This document shows, in pieces, positions 9,401-19,127 of a stretch of 64,000 nt of DNA. Numbering within the stretch: position 1 is the first letter of the stretch; each line of letters begins with the position of its first letter. Source of the DNA: Arion vulgaris. Its lineage: Eukaryota > Mollusca > Gastropoda > Stylommatophora > Arionidae. The stretch spans positions 30,408,066 to 30,472,065 of the forward strand of contig CM036765.1 of assembly GCA_020796225.1 (NCBI GenBank), written 5' to 3'. The notes below the pieces were generated by a model. The model made no database searches. It had not been told where the DNA came from and saw only the letters and a program-made list of their open reading frames with translations. Position numbers and translations under genes: made by a program.

Positions 9401-11739
9401 TCGCTGGCAGTCCATTCAAGGCCAGAATTGAAGGTTAGCCATTGTAGTATTGCTTTTTATGCTTTAGGACATTATGATGTTGAGAGCCACTGTAGCAGGG
9501 GTTAGAGTACTTGCTGAATAGAAGAGTGGTCCCAGTTTGAGCCCCAGTTGAAGATGATTTCTAATACTTACAAACAGTTCTCGGGTTGGCCCAGCACTCA
9601 TTACTCATTCTGTGCATTTGGTCATAGAAAAATATGGATCTTGCAGACATTATTTTCCTAATATACCACATGATGTGAAAATGGGATGTTATTTTACATT
9701 GTGTTACTGATAGTCTCAGAGAACAACTGATGTGTAGCAGCAAATTTAGCAAGAAAAAACTCTTCTGCATTTATTCTTAACACAGTTCTCTGTGGCCTGT
9801 ATGTGGGGGTTATGGCAGAAGAACAGCACACACTTATGCTAGTTTACAGTGTTAGCCAATTTCTGCAATATTTTTCATTTTTCGGCCCAGGATTCTGCAT
9901 TGAAAAAAATTATATAAAAGAAATCTTTGAAAAACTTTTATCACTATCACTTCTTATGAGACCCTTGCTCATGGCTGCTTCAACTGGCTCACTAACATCA
10001 TGAGGCATCCACACTGCTGAATAGCAAACATTTGAACAGGTGTCAAATAGGATGCAAAACATGAAAGTGGGCACAACATCAATACTGAACATCAAGAAAC
10101 AAATTAAATGGTTTGGCCACATAAACAGATTACCAACAGACAGTGCATCCCAAAGAGCAATGCTCCTCCGATACAATAGATACAAAGCAAAAGACTTCCA
10201 TGCAAAAGGTGGACATCAGAAATAGATGGTGAAAAACACTAACTATGAACCACACGCAAAATTTGTTTTAAACTGTGATGGAAAACAGCATTAAATAAAT
10301 AGGATATGTGATGCATCAAAAAAATAGTGATTAACATCCATTTTACAATTATTTGTCCACACAATTCAAGTTGTGTCTGATTATGTTAATATCAGACCGT
10401 GACAATCGCTTGTGATGAATGGAATTTTTTTTAGCTAGAGAATATTTTATATCCTTGTTCTCAGTCAGCATAAAATCATTACTAATAAATTATCTGTAAG
10501 ATTGAAATGTCAAAAATAACTCACATTTTAACTTACGTTGACCATCTTCTTTTAGGTCAGGGTCAGCCTAGTGCCATGCAAGAGCATGCATCTGTGGTGG
10601 TCGAGACTGTTACAAAGACCAGCACCACCACAAGAGTCAGTGGCATTCAGAGGTTTACCTCGGATGCCAGCAAGGTCGATGGAAGGGTCCAGGTCTTACC
10701 AAGGCTACCCGAGGAGTACCTGCAACCTTCACATTGGATGCATCTAACGCAGGTTAGTTCAATAACATGACTGGAAACCGAGATATTTTTACATTTCTTC
10801 TTTGAACTCCATGTCGCTCACTGGATAACCAGTGATTTGTATGTGATCTGAGCTAAGAGCGATTGTGCCAGTTATACACCTACAAGTATACCGGCACATT
10901 TGATTGCGGTGATGCTTTTTAATAGCTTCCCTATGCCACTACCTCAGTCGTCTCTTACAACATGCCTTGTAGGTTGCAGTGTTACTATTCATTGCTCTAA
11001 CATTGCTTTTGACAAGAGATATGATTCTGGGGGTTGGATGTGTATAAAACATACTGAAGATTTGAACAAAAATAAAGGGTATTCTGTATCTTGGTTACGC
11101 TATTTTGGGAAAACCATGGTAGAAACCCCCAGTAGATACATCAACCAGCACAGGAGTTGGTATCTAAACACACTGAAATATATGCTAAGATCGGATACGC
11201 AACATATAAAGTTAAATTTATTGCAATTTGTTCTGCAAATATATATATATAGTAAGCCGTAATATTGGAGACTATGGGGTAAGTCAATAACAGATTATAA
11301 AATACTTGGTGTGCCAAATTATCTTCAAATTATCTCTTTTTTTTTTTTTTAACTAACACTGATATGTGCTGTTTTTTTTTCTCTTGAGCATGGGCTTATA
11401 AAAGGTACATGGGTTAACAAAAGGTATGGATACTTTTTTTTATTTGAATCAAATAAATTTTAAGATCTGCAGAACTATCACATGATATGTAATGTACATA
11501 TTGATCTATTGACAATAAATAGCAAGATCTAATGGAAAATTTATTTCACAGGCAACAACATCATGTTGATTGGAATGGCAGGCCCTAAAGGACCCTGTGA
11601 TGAGCTATTAGTCAAACATCAAGGCAACCTTCAGTATGGAGTTCAGTATGGAGTCACAGATGTTGGGCGATACACGCTCATTATCAGATGGGGTGACCAG
11701 GAAATTCCTGGAAGTCCGTTTGCTGTGGAGGTCCAGTAG
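344..11739 (+). CDS. FLN: Filamin, C-terminal part (repeats 21-24), 8 exons, 5' end outside window
   Basis: Filamins are actin-crosslinking dimers built from an N-terminal actin-binding domain and 24 Ig-like repeats, and the last repeat dimerises. Spliced CDS read here: 344-481, 2551-2681, 4787-4904, 5879-6049, 8334-8434, 9319-9433, 10556-10752, 11552-11739. All introns start GT and end AG with matching phases. Family signatures are visible: [17 protein letters not shown] and HIPDSPFRV (repeat 21), [10 protein letters not shown] and [11 protein letters not shown] (repeat 22), [13 protein letters not shown] and [11 protein letters not shown] (repeat 23), a Ser/Thr/Val-rich hinge 2, then [13 protein letters not shown] and [20 protein letters not shown] (repeat 24). 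The order and spacing match animal filamins closely. The actin-binding domain and repeats 1-20 lie upstream of the window. One frame break lies in exon 10556-10752. Introns are crowded with SINEs and LINE tails. Identification is firm; which paralogue is unknown. Confidence 0.95.
690..880 (-). mobile_element. Decayed Penelope-like element tail
   Basis: It contains tgtttcgatcaaaaggccttt and a nearby ttttacacaaagta segment. These match, with many changes, the 3' tail of the Penelope-like elements at 14373 and 58702 (minus orientation). Confidence 0.4.
881..1990 (+). mobile_element. LINE fragment with RNase H domain, interrupted by a SINE
   Basis: Reads [20 protein letters not shown] (the RNase H DGS motif with Asp changed to Asn), then, after the SINE at 1213-1470, [20 protein letters not shown] and [21 protein letters not shown]. 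The same family is present at 46990-47620, where HAGVYGNERAD is better preserved. Several stops and frame changes show it is dead. It lies in the first filamin intron. Confidence 0.75.
1213..1470 (-). mobile_element. SINE-A copy inside the LINE RNase H region
   Basis: A 258-bp copy whose sense strand ends in an (aag)n tail, here read as ttcttcttcttc. Target duplication ATCTGGAA is at 1205-1212 and 1471-1478. The LINE copy at 47100 lacks the insertion, which gives an empty-site comparison. Confidence 0.85.
2208..2467 (-). mobile_element. SINE-B copy
   Basis: Reverse of the SINE-B consensus: tail caaacgctccatgtcgatta, central region with cctacaagacgtg-like core, then head near cgagaacacactgg. 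It ends 80 bp before a filamin exon. Confidence 0.75.
2551..2681 (+). CDS. FLN: Filamin exon: repeat 21 end and start of repeat 22
   Basis: The acceptor ttttaactag ends at 2550 and the donor GTGAGT starts at 2682. It encodes [20 protein letters not shown] (the conserved filamin G-strand PGSPF-type motif), then a linker ending DRGLQ. It ends in phase 0. Confidence 0.94.
3230..3700 (-). other. Possible short coding remnant, unidentified
   Basis: The minus strand offers [20 protein letters not shown] and, one frame over, [20 protein letters not shown], a very acidic stretch. Acidic N-termini like this occur in piggyBac-type transposases, but no catalytic motif is visible. Treat it as unassigned. 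Confidence 0.2.
3772..4022 (+). mobile_element. SINE-B copy with target duplication
   Basis: A 251-bp copy. The duplication ATGACTATCAT (3761-3771) is matched by ATGACTGTCAT (4023-4033), one change. The core cctacaaggcatggcgtaag and the end gatatggagcgttc are present. Confidence 0.85.
4076..4139 (+). mobile_element. 64-bp internally deleted SINE-B with target duplication
   Basis: Only the head (gcccacatgttgctggggct) and the tail (atggtcgatatttcgaagaa) of SINE-B remain. ATGTCAAGAC (4066-4075) and ATGTCAAGGC (4140-4149) flank it. Confidence 0.7.
4495..4610 (+). repeat. Dispersed repeat of unknown family
   Basis: Paired with 42770-42885, about 80 percent alike by eye over 110 bp. It has no coding and no clear ends. 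Confidence 0.55.
4787..4904 (+). CDS. FLN: Filamin exon: repeat 22, first half
   Basis: The acceptor acacag ends at 4786 and the donor GTAATA starts at 4905. It encodes [20 protein letters not shown] followed by a [18 protein letters not shown] segment, close to vertebrate filamin repeat 22. It starts in phase 0 and ends in phase 1. Confidence 0.94.
5290..5545 (+). mobile_element. LINE ORF2 C-terminal remnant
   Basis: Reads [19 protein letters not shown], then [18 protein letters not shown], the standard LINE ORF2 C-terminal tail. It lies in the filamin intron after repeat 22's first half. A related but poorer copy is at 35565-35700. Confidence 0.7.
5879..6049 (+). CDS. FLN: Filamin exon: repeat 22 end and start of repeat 23
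   Basis: The acceptor ctatgtag ends at 5878 and the donor GT is at 6050-6051. The coding reads [19 protein letters not shown], then [12 protein letters not shown] and a [13 protein letters not shown] segment. The donor (gttggt) is weaker than the consensus, but the phase-1 junction to 8334 restores [10 protein letters not shown], as expected for repeat 23. Confidence 0.93.
6065..6235 (-). mobile_element. LINE C-terminal remnant
   Basis: The minus strand reads [20 protein letters not shown], the same family as 10025-10240 and the end of the LINE at 18670-18800 ([19 protein letters not shown]). Confidence 0.6.
6419..6720. mobile_element. TTAA-flanked MITE (piggyBac-type)
   Basis: TTAA at 6419-6422 and 6717-6720 bounds a 17-bp inverted repeat, TTAACTCTTTCCACGCT against TTAACTCCTTCCACGCT, with one mismatch. 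TTAA duplication is the mark of piggyBac elements. No transposase is inside. A relative of its left end is at 49560-49680. Confidence 0.65.
7098..7356 (-). mobile_element. SINE-A copy with target duplication
   Basis: Exact 11-bp duplication AGATATGCACT at 7087-7097 and 7357-7367. It contains a small internal duplication (gaatgtatatacgttgcc repeated). Confidence 0.85.
7617..8270. repeat. 286-bp tandem dimer
   Basis: Unit 1 starts with agccaattataaact near 7618; unit 2 starts with agccaactataaact near 7904, 286 bp later. They share the segments tatatagacgaattcatttt, aacaagttaagtttaacaat and gcagtgttctatcaaacat. The second unit has an extra block near 8090-8125. Family unknown. It lies in the filamin intron. 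Confidence 0.7.
8334..8434 (+). CDS. FLN: Filamin exon: repeat 23, first half
   Basis: The acceptor caaacag ends at 8333 and the donor GTTAGA starts at 8435. It encodes [20 protein letters not shown] followed by a [14 protein letters not shown] segment. Repeat 23 is a C-terminal, partner-binding repeat in animal filamins. Confidence 0.94.
8630..8725 (+). mobile_element. SINE-B fragment (5' part)
   Basis: Contains agtaacactgcgacctacaa followed by the core catgtcgtaagagg. It is truncated after about 95 bp. Confidence 0.65.
9319..9433 (+). CDS. FLN: Filamin exon: repeat 23, second half
   Basis: The acceptor gtcttcag ends at 9318 and the donor GTTAGC starts at 9434. It encodes [20 protein letters not shown] followed by [15 protein letters not shown]. 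It ends in phase 1 and joins 10556. Confidence 0.94.
10025..10240 (+). mobile_element. LINE C-terminal remnant
   Basis: Reads [20 protein letters not shown], then [15 protein letters not shown], the WFGHV..R motif of LINE ORF2 tails. It lies in the filamin intron before hinge 2. Confidence 0.7.
10556..10752 (+). CDS. FLN: Filamin exon: hinge 2 and start of repeat 24, with a frameshift
   Basis: The acceptor tcttttag ends at 10555 and the donor GTTAGT starts at 10753. The first part reads a polar Ser/Thr/Val stretch ([15 protein letters not shown]) that fits hinge 2, then FTSDASKV, the start of repeat 24. From about 10680 the family sequence continues in another frame ([13 protein letters not shown], then FTLDASNA). 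One base is therefore missing near 10678-10679. Both splice sites and the downstream phase agree only with the shifted frame. Confidence 0.9.
10796..11005 (-). mobile_element. SINE-B copy, head truncated
   Basis: Contains the reversed core (cttacaacatgccttgtagg) and the tail end cttctttgaactccatgtcg. Confidence 0.7.
11010..11240 (+). mobile_element. LINE RNase H-family fragment
   Basis: Reads [20 protein letters not shown], parallel to [20 protein letters not shown] at 58010-58390 and MHTLRYLLEETEHLW at 47520. This is the region after RNase H in the same LINE family. Confidence 0.5.
11552..11739 (+). CDS. FLN: Filamin terminal exon: repeat 24 and stop
   Basis: The acceptor ttatttcacag ends at 11551 and the TAG stop is at 11737-11739. 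It encodes [40 protein letters not shown] and so on. Repeat 24 is the dimerisation repeat. A short internal duplication (LQYGVQYGV, from a repeated cagtatggagt) sits where other filamins have SRLYSVSY. Confidence 0.95.
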
Positions 11740-13280
11740 GTTACATTAAAAATGTCAGGAGCCTGTAACTTTGAGAATGCTATAATTAGAATATAAATTT
11801 CTGACAAGATAACATTTTATGACTATCCACTCGAGTGTGTAACAATTATAGTCATGGCAAGAAAATAATATATTTGACTTATTTAATTACTGTGTTTGTC
11901 AATACTGCCCCTGTATCGTTTCAGGCATCATGATCTTAAACCATATTCTGCTACTGTATACACCTTTTCTCTAGTATTTTTTTGTAGTTTGTACTCAACT
12001 CTGTATTGATTGATAAAATAATTAAATTATTTGACTGAACGCAATTTACTGTATTACATAGTTCATGCAGACCAGATTAGGATAATCAATTTAATTAGAT
12101 AATTACTGTAGACATCTAAGTTCTATAATTTTGTGATATTAGTTCATTAATGATTGTGAAAGTCACCACATTTATAGATAAAACAATATAACATGCCATG
12201 ATGTTACAAAAGAAGGTAATTTATTTGCACCTTGTGTTATCTTGACACACACACACTACCAACTTGTGTTGCACTAATGTTCTCATACATTTTGTTTAAG
12301 TACTTTAACAAATGCCTTTTACATTAGCAATGTACTTGTCAAAGACATCGAATTTATGATCAAATATTTGTTTCAGAATTAACATATACACTATCAGATG
12401 TTTAGTCTATTTTTTGCCAATTTTAAACTGTAATAGCTATTACAATGAGAATTATACTTCCACATATTTATTATATTATTCAAATGTGATCTAGATCTTG
12501 TGTATATTTTATAAATTTTTATTTCTAAAATAAATTTTGTATGTAACACTTTTCATGTGGTGCTATGTGTGACATACTTTCATTGATCTATATATATATA
12601 AAAAGTTATAGTGTGCATTTCTGTCTTGTCATTTTATTATTCCTGGTGTGATCTGCTTCAACATAAACACTTCCAGCTTCTCTAAGATAAGAGACATATT
12701 TCTTTTAGTTATTCCAGCTAGCATTTTGAAATCAATTATTAATGTTTTTTTTGTTTCAGATAGAATATACAAGATTGTATTATGTTAAAAGTATGTGAAT
12801 TACAATTATAAGTATTACAATTGAAATAAATAGTTGGAAGATATAGTTTGAACTACAGCAATGCAAATGTATCCATTGTCTTTACTGTGATATATTACTA
12901 GAACCACAATTATAACACATTTTGATAGAGGGATATCTATAAGTGTGGTGGTTAAGCATCGACATCTCTGAGTGCATATTTTGAAGATGTATATGAACAT
13001 GGTACTAACATGAGAAATTTGCATTCTGGTTGCTCTCAGTAGAACCAATGCAACTTAAAGCATGTGGTTGTGACCACGGAAAATTAAAACAAGGGTACAA
13101 GCTGCTAGCTAACAGCAGTCACAGAAAACAAGACAGTTACAAACTAAAATATAAGTTACATAAATTTTAAGTGGACGACTGTAAGACGTATGTAACAAAT
13201 TTGTTATGACATATGTTCTTTAACTTATTGTCGTGATAAAAGAAAAATGTATGCAATAAAATATATTTCTTCGAGTTTTC
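11740..13280 (+). other. Filamin 3' UTR and AT-rich flank
   Basis: Very AT-rich DNA with no recognised coding. AATAAA at about 12529-12534 and another near 12824 are candidate polyadenylation signals for filamin. Which one is used cannot be told from sequence. I recognised no repeat family here. Confidence 0.4.
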
Positions 13281-13407
13281 ATTGAATAAAAAAAAAAGTA
13301 TACCATCTAAAATTCCATCTCTACTGGAGAGTTGTTCTTACTTATTGGATAGTAATGCTTGGGGAATGTTGACTTCTAGTTTAAAAATTTCTTTAACAAA
13401 GAAAGTG

Positions 13408-13610
13408 CCCGCCTGCCCAGTGTTTTTTGTAGCGCGTTGGACTACTGGTGACAAGCTCCCTGTGAGCGGGTTCAATTCCACGGGCTGGCAGAAAAGTCAC
13501 AGGTTCACCAGATTCATGGTGTTCGTGGCACCGAACCGAAGGATTACGCTGTCCATGGCATCGAGTCGAATAGCTGAAAGCTCAAGTGCTTCTGGATCTG
13601 TAAAAAAACA
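13408..13610 (+). mobile_element. tRNA-derived SINE (SINE-C)
   Basis: The head looks like a tRNA: A-box-like gtagcgcgttgg and B-box-like gggttcaattcc, with a stem formed by gcccgc and gagcggg. It continues into a non-tRNA body ending ctcaagtgcttctggatc. It has no clean tRNA cloverleaf, so it is not a tRNA gene. A rearranged minus copy of the body is at 43745-43870. Confidence 0.6.
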
Positions 13611-14270
13611 GGATGTCTATTTCAGCACATCTTTCTTCACAACAATGACAATAAAGTTTGTAGACAGATCTATATTGAGAATTTTGAAGACATTGGCTTG
13701 TCTTTATGGAAACATCAGTTTCCATTTTGAATATCTTCATGGCACTCTGACATGTCCATAGGTGCTCCGATCTCATTTGCAATATCTACAAAAGCATCCA
13801 GCAACTAACCGTACTAGTTCAATAATTCATGAGCATTCATATCTGTTGTGCTGTTCTTTTCTGGCCAATTTCAATCCAAGCTCTTGCATTCTAGCATCAT
13901 GTGCAACAATTCACTGAAATGTGTTGTATTGCTAGGAAACGTGATTAGGCACCAAGTTACTGTCACACCAAACATGGTGTTTATCATCAAAAGCAAGGCC
14001 TTTTGCAAATGGTGGCCAAAGTTTATGACAATGCTTGGTAGGTTTAAATAAAAAAAACCGTGCTGAGCCTTCCTCAGCACATGTTACTCAACAAAAAAAA
14101 GTTGCAGCAAAACTTTTCCTCGCCCTCGTGTAAGTACATTTTCTATAACACTATATACATCAATAATAGTGACTAGTCATGTCTGTAGGGCCTACGTGTT
14201 CATCTGTTAAAACACTGGTTTTCAAAACCCGCAATAGAAAATCGACAGTAGGACTAAGAGAAACACTAGA
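13611..14270. other. No recognised gene
   Basis: Short frames on both strands, with no known domain. Poly-A runs occur at 14052 and 14094. Confidence 0.3.
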
Positions 14271-14274
14271 TTAT

Positions 14275-15405
14275 GGAAGTCTCAAATACCTCAGCAGAAC
14301 AGACCAGATATTTCGATTACGTACCGGACATTGCAGACTCAGACAATGAATACGTCATGCAGCTCTGTACCAAACACGTAATCACAAAGTACTGTAGTTT
14401 TACAAATTACAAAAACAATGACAACAAACAGCAACGTTTCGACCAACAATGCCTTTATCAAGCAAACGAACAACAGGTGTAACAAATTTTAAAAAACTAA
14501 CATATGGACGAGTACATACAGAGACATTCAAAAGTTTCCAATAAAAATCTGGAAATAAAAACGAATAACGAAATAAATGTAACAAAAAAACAAACTAGAA
14601 ATAGAAAAGAGAACCAATAAAAAATCTAGTAAATATATAGCTTGAATACATGCAACATATGCACATATAGATTACAAGGCATGGGAAGAGAAAGTACTAA
14701 GAAGCATAGGAATGTAATACGAGGAGCCCACGTGTTCGCAAGGTACTATACAAAGAAATCAACCGATTCTCCAGAGCAAATCTACTGTGATCATCCGAGG
14801 AACATGATCGGATGGCTGGGACCTGGACATCGTGAGCTCCTAAATGGCCAATATCATTGAAATGGATGGCTACAGTGGTCACAGAGCATTGGCGTATGTC
14901 TCGCAAGTGTTGGGCGAATCGGTCACTGGGCCTCTTGCATGTCTAATCGATATACGCCTTGTTACACCGCTTACAGATAATGGCATAGATAAGATTACGG
15001 GACTCGCGTGGGAAACCATCTTCAATAACAAACGTGGCTAAAGGAAAAGATACAATTACGCGTCTGTATCACATAAGCACATGTATTGCAACGCACGGCG
15101 CCACTGGACAGTGCCAAAATGACTGGATATTGGACTTACGGCGACTGTGTACCAGTCCCGTCTGTAAGCCACCAAAGGATAGTTGGGAAAGACTGAACGG
15201 GTCTCAGGACTTGTAAGCTCTGTACCAGTGTCACCAGACGGAAACACACAGCGAAGTATGTCTTGCACGACTGTCGCTGTCCTGGATGTGAGAAGCAACA
15301 TGTGGCCATAGTCGAAGTGAAAACTAATTTTTGGAGAAACATGACGGACCTGAAGCCGACTGCCAAGTTTGTACACATTGTATTTAGCGCGTGCGATAAT
15401 GTAAA
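14275..15405 (+). mobile_element. LINE 3' end (post-RNase H region), split by a Penelope-like element
   Basis: The left part reads RTDQIFRLRTGHCRLRQ before 14372. The right part, from 15216, matches the copy at 50840-51040 (agaagcaacatgtggcca is shared). The element at 14373-15215 separates them. Confidence 0.65.
14373..15215 (-). mobile_element. Penelope-like element, 5'-truncated, with GIY-YIG remnant
   Basis: Exact 12-bp duplication AGCTCTGTACCA at 14361-14372 and 15216-15227. The minus strand encodes the end of the retroelement: NYPLVAYRRD, then RNLIYAIICKRCNKAYID, stop, and DRFAQHLRDIRQCSVT. The GIY-YIG nuclease motif IGET is broken by a stop. The tail contains the cgtttcgacc...gcctttatcaa hairpin shared by all PLE copies here. 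Confidence 0.85.
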
Positions 15406-15639
15406 ATAAAAACGTAGTTCTCTAATACAGGATGCAAATAGATTTGTCTACCACCTAGGATTCTGACGAAGTGTAATATTCGGTGATCTGTTTGAGCAGC
15501 CTGTCACATATCCACGTATTTGTGTGTCTCCATTTTTCAGTACTTTCCTTCATGTAGTGACTACAAGAGGACCAACTTAACACTCAAGAACACACAGTAA
15601 ACGTAACACTTCAGAAACAACACTATCAGAGATTGTATG

Positions 15640-17480
15640 GCCCTTTTCATCTTTACAGACGGTCAATAGGCAAGTGTTTTACTGTGACAACTGAGTTTTC
15701 GCTTTTCTCTCTTGTTGTTCAGCTCGTACATAAGTCTCTTCTCAAAAGACTGCGCCCTTCCGTAATTTGGCTTTCCACACAACTCTGTCATCAGCTAGTC
15801 CCTCCCATGTGCTGGGATCTATAGAAAAGTTTTCATTGAGGTTTTGCAGACATCTTTATATCTGAGCAGTGGTCTGCCCTGGTGCCTCTTCCCCTCCGAA
15901 AGTTCACAGAACTACATTTGTTTTGGTATGCGATAAGTTTCCATTCTTCTCACATGTCCCAACCATCTTAGTCGTCTACTGCTGAGCATGCCCATGATGG
16001 AAGGCAGATTTGCACGTTGTAGTACTTCAGAGTTGGTTATCTTGTCGTACCACCTGATGTTCATAATCTTGCGGAGACATCGAAGGTGAAAGATGTTAAG
16101 TCTCCTCTCGTGTCTTGAGTAGGCTGTCCATGTTTCTGAGCCATATAGTAAAGAACTAATTACACAGGCTAGATATATTTGAGTCTTCGTCTGTTTTTTG
16201 TCCCACGCTCGCTTTGATAGTTTGCCGAATGTAGTAGCGGCACTTCCTATACGAGCGTTGATTTCCTCGTCAAGAGAAAGGCTGGCAGTGAACGTGGACC
16301 CAAGATATCAGAATTTTTGCACTGGTGTTAGATGGTCGCCATTTAAAGTGATATTTGATGTCTTACCTCCTGACATAATACAACTGTTTTGGAGACACTT
16401 ATTGTCAGAGAAAAGAGGTCGCATGCCTTTGACAAATTATTAATTAGACATTGCAGTGTGGTCTCACTGTGGGCGACTAAGGCAGCATCGTCAGCGAAAA
16501 GGAGGTCCTTGAGAAGTATTTCCGTCGTTTTTGTCTTGGCTCTTAAGCGAGCCAAGTTAAACAGTGAACCATCAGATCTAGTGCGGATGAAAACATCACC
16601 ATCAGCGTCCCCTAAGGCGTGGTTCAAAGGACTGCGAAGAAGATGCCAAAAAGAGTGGGGGCAAGGACACAGCCCTGCTTGACTCCACTCTTAACCTCAA
16701 AACTATCAGATGTGCTGCCATCGAACTGTATGCTGGCTTTCATGCCCTCATGGAAGGAAACAATTGGAGCAACTTTGGGGGACAACCAATATACTTCAAT
16801 ATTTTATAAAGACTTGGCCTGCTGACTGTGTCAAACGCCTTAGTCAGATCCACGAAAGCAATACATAGAGGCTTGCTCTGCTCTCTGCACTTCTCTTGTA
16901 GCTGTCGAAGGGTAAATATCATGTTAGTTGTTGACCGTCTAGCTCTGAATCCACATTGTGACTCTGGAAGAACACGCTCCGCTAGTTTCTGTAGTCGTTT
17001 TGAAAGGACTAGTGCAAAAGCTTTGCCTGTTACGCTTAGAAGGGAGATGCCTCTGTAGTTGTTACAATCCCCCTTGTTTTTATAGAGTATCACTATCTTT
17101 GCATCCCTCATGTCCTGAGGAAGTGTTCCCTCTCTCCAGCACTGAATAAGGAGATTGTAGAGGTGGGGCAGCAGGACATCCCAATTGTATTTGAGGATTT
17201 CTGCAGGAAGGTTGTCTAGTCCTGATGCCTTGCCATTTGAAAGTTTGTTGATTGCTTCGGAAAGTTCCTGCTCCGTGGGTTCGGTATCCAGCTCGGTTTG
17301 GTCATGTTTCGGTATGATCTGATCGAGGACTGGGTGTGCTAGTTTCTCACCAGAGTAAAGATTGGAATAGTGTTCCACCCATCTTTCGAGCTGTTTGGTC
17401 ATATCTGTTATTGGCTCACCTGTTTCTGATCTTAGTGGTGCAATTTTTGTTATTAGAAATGCTGTAAATATGGCTCCACC
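15640..17480 (-). mobile_element. LINE with reverse transcriptase domain, 5'-truncated and frameshifted
   Basis: The minus strand from 17480 reads a linker, then CNNYRGISLLSVTGKAFALV, PESQCGFRARRSTTNMIF, IAFVDLTKAFDTVSRPSLYK, SGVKQGCVLAPTLFGIFF and the catalytic box LLFADDAALVAH. All main RT blocks are present. A frameshift lies near 16630, before NHALGDADGDVF. Downstream, in changing frames, are the thumb (IRWYDKITNSEVLQRANLPS, RRLRWLGHVRRME) and a tail near 15780. The endonuclease is absent. It meets an oppositely oriented LINE at about 17490. Confidence 0.85.
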
Positions 17481-17494
17481 TAAAAAAACCTCCA

Positions 17495-18870
17495 TGCTCA
17501 GACAATATCCCGGCCGACCTAATCAAAGCAACTAAAGAGGTAGGAATCAGCTGGCTCCATAGACTATTCAACCAAGTCTGGAGTACACAAGAAACACCAG
17601 ATAATTGGAGGAATGCAACAATAATTCCACATCTGGAAGAAGAAAGGTAGCAAGAAGGATTGTACATACAGAGGAATAGCGCTACTGAGGCACACTGGGA
17701 AAATATTCTATAAAATACTTGAAAAAAGGATCACATCATCGAGCCACAGCTTAATGACTCCCAAATGGGATTCAGGAAGAACAAAAGCTGTACAGACGCA
17801 ATATTCTACCTCATGAAGAAAGTAGAAAGGATTGTCGAATCCGACAAACACCTACACGTTGCCTTTATAGATCAGGAAAGATCTTTCGACCGCGTGGATA
17901 GGCACATCATGTGGAAAATACTAACAGCCTATGGGGTTAGTGACCACCTAACCAACCTTTGCAAGAGCCTTTATGCAGACACCCAATGTACGATTAGAAC
18001 AAATACAGGATTATCAGAAAAGTTTCACGTAGGGTCAGGAGTAAGACAAGGTTGCGTACTATCCCGCTGCTGTTCATCACATATATTGACCACATAAGTA
18101 AAATAGCTAACACCAGCGAAGGAAACAACCTTGGAGTACTCTTAAACGAATTTCTTTTGCAGATGATCAGGCAATCATATCAACAACAGAAGAACGACCA
18201 CAACAACAGATTAACATTCTCCAGTTAGCATGTAACGAATATGAAAATAAACATTGACAGAACAGAAGTAATGACATTCGCCAGAGAGGAAAGCACTACC
18301 AATATCTGCATCGAAAATCGTCCATTAAAACATGTAAAAGAGTACATGAGGAGCATTTTTTCCAGCAAACGGAAGAATAACTAATGAAATTCAACACAGA
18401 TGCCAACAAAGCAAATCAACTGATAGGACAAATGGTACCAATTTTAAGATGCAAACATGCCACCATGAACACAAAAAAGAGCATAGTTCAACACTTTTTC
18501 AACAACAATCTTTCTCTCCACATTATGTTACCAGTGCCAAACTGGGATACTTAAATGATAGAAGAAAACTAGTCACGATAGAGATGAAGTGTCTGCGCAG
18601 AATGCAAGAGACCGGTTGAGAAATGAAGACATCAGGAAAAAGTGGGTACATCAGTACTAGACATCAAGAAACTAAATGGTTCGGCTACGTAAGCAGATTA
18701 CCAACAGACAGTGCACCTCAAAGAGCAATGCTGCTCCGATACAAAGGGTACAAAGCAAAAGGCCGGCCACGCAAAAGATGGACCTAAAAGATAAGAGGCG
18801 ACGAAAGAGACTACGAAGCACATACAAGGGCCCGTTTTAGAAATCTCTTTTTGACCTGACGCTGTGTGGC
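17495..18870 (+). mobile_element. LINE reverse transcriptase fragment, degenerate
   Basis: Reads DNIPADLIKATKEVGISWLH, MGFRKNKSCTDAIFYLMKKV, VAFIDQERSFDRVDRHIMWK and VGSGVRQGCVLS, then decays (several stops around 18070-18600) to [20 protein letters not shown] and AKGRPRKRWT. The fingers-palm part is readable; the YADD box is not. The C-terminal tail defines the family also seen at 6065 and 10025. Confidence 0.8.
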
Positions 18871-19127
18871 AAACAGAATTCGAGAAAGAAAGTGAATGCA
18901 AGACTGACTGAAGATTTTGTATAATAGTTCCTTCCGCTTGTATACTTGCACAATGTTTGAAATATTTTTCAATTTTAGCCTTGATTTAGTGTTTGCCCAT
19001 ATGGGCAAATGTGAAGTGAAGTGCTTGTCTTTTTTCCTTGTACTGGGTGTTACTGTACCAGATCATTTGCATAAGTCACTTCTGTTTCACATGAACACGG
19101 GGCATCTTTTCTACTCAGCAACAACAA

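Noticed and set aside
9470..9560. Another tRNA-like SINE head (ggttagagta, agtttgagcccc)
   Set aside because: Only a weak resemblance to the boxes, and no second copy was found in the window.
13408..13500. A tRNA gene
   Set aside because: The A- and B-box-like parts are there, but no full cloverleaf or anticodon arm forms, and the sequence continues as a dispersed SINE body.
13282..13761. A 159-codon plus-strand frame
   Set aside because: It runs straight through the tRNA-like SINE and has no recognised domain.
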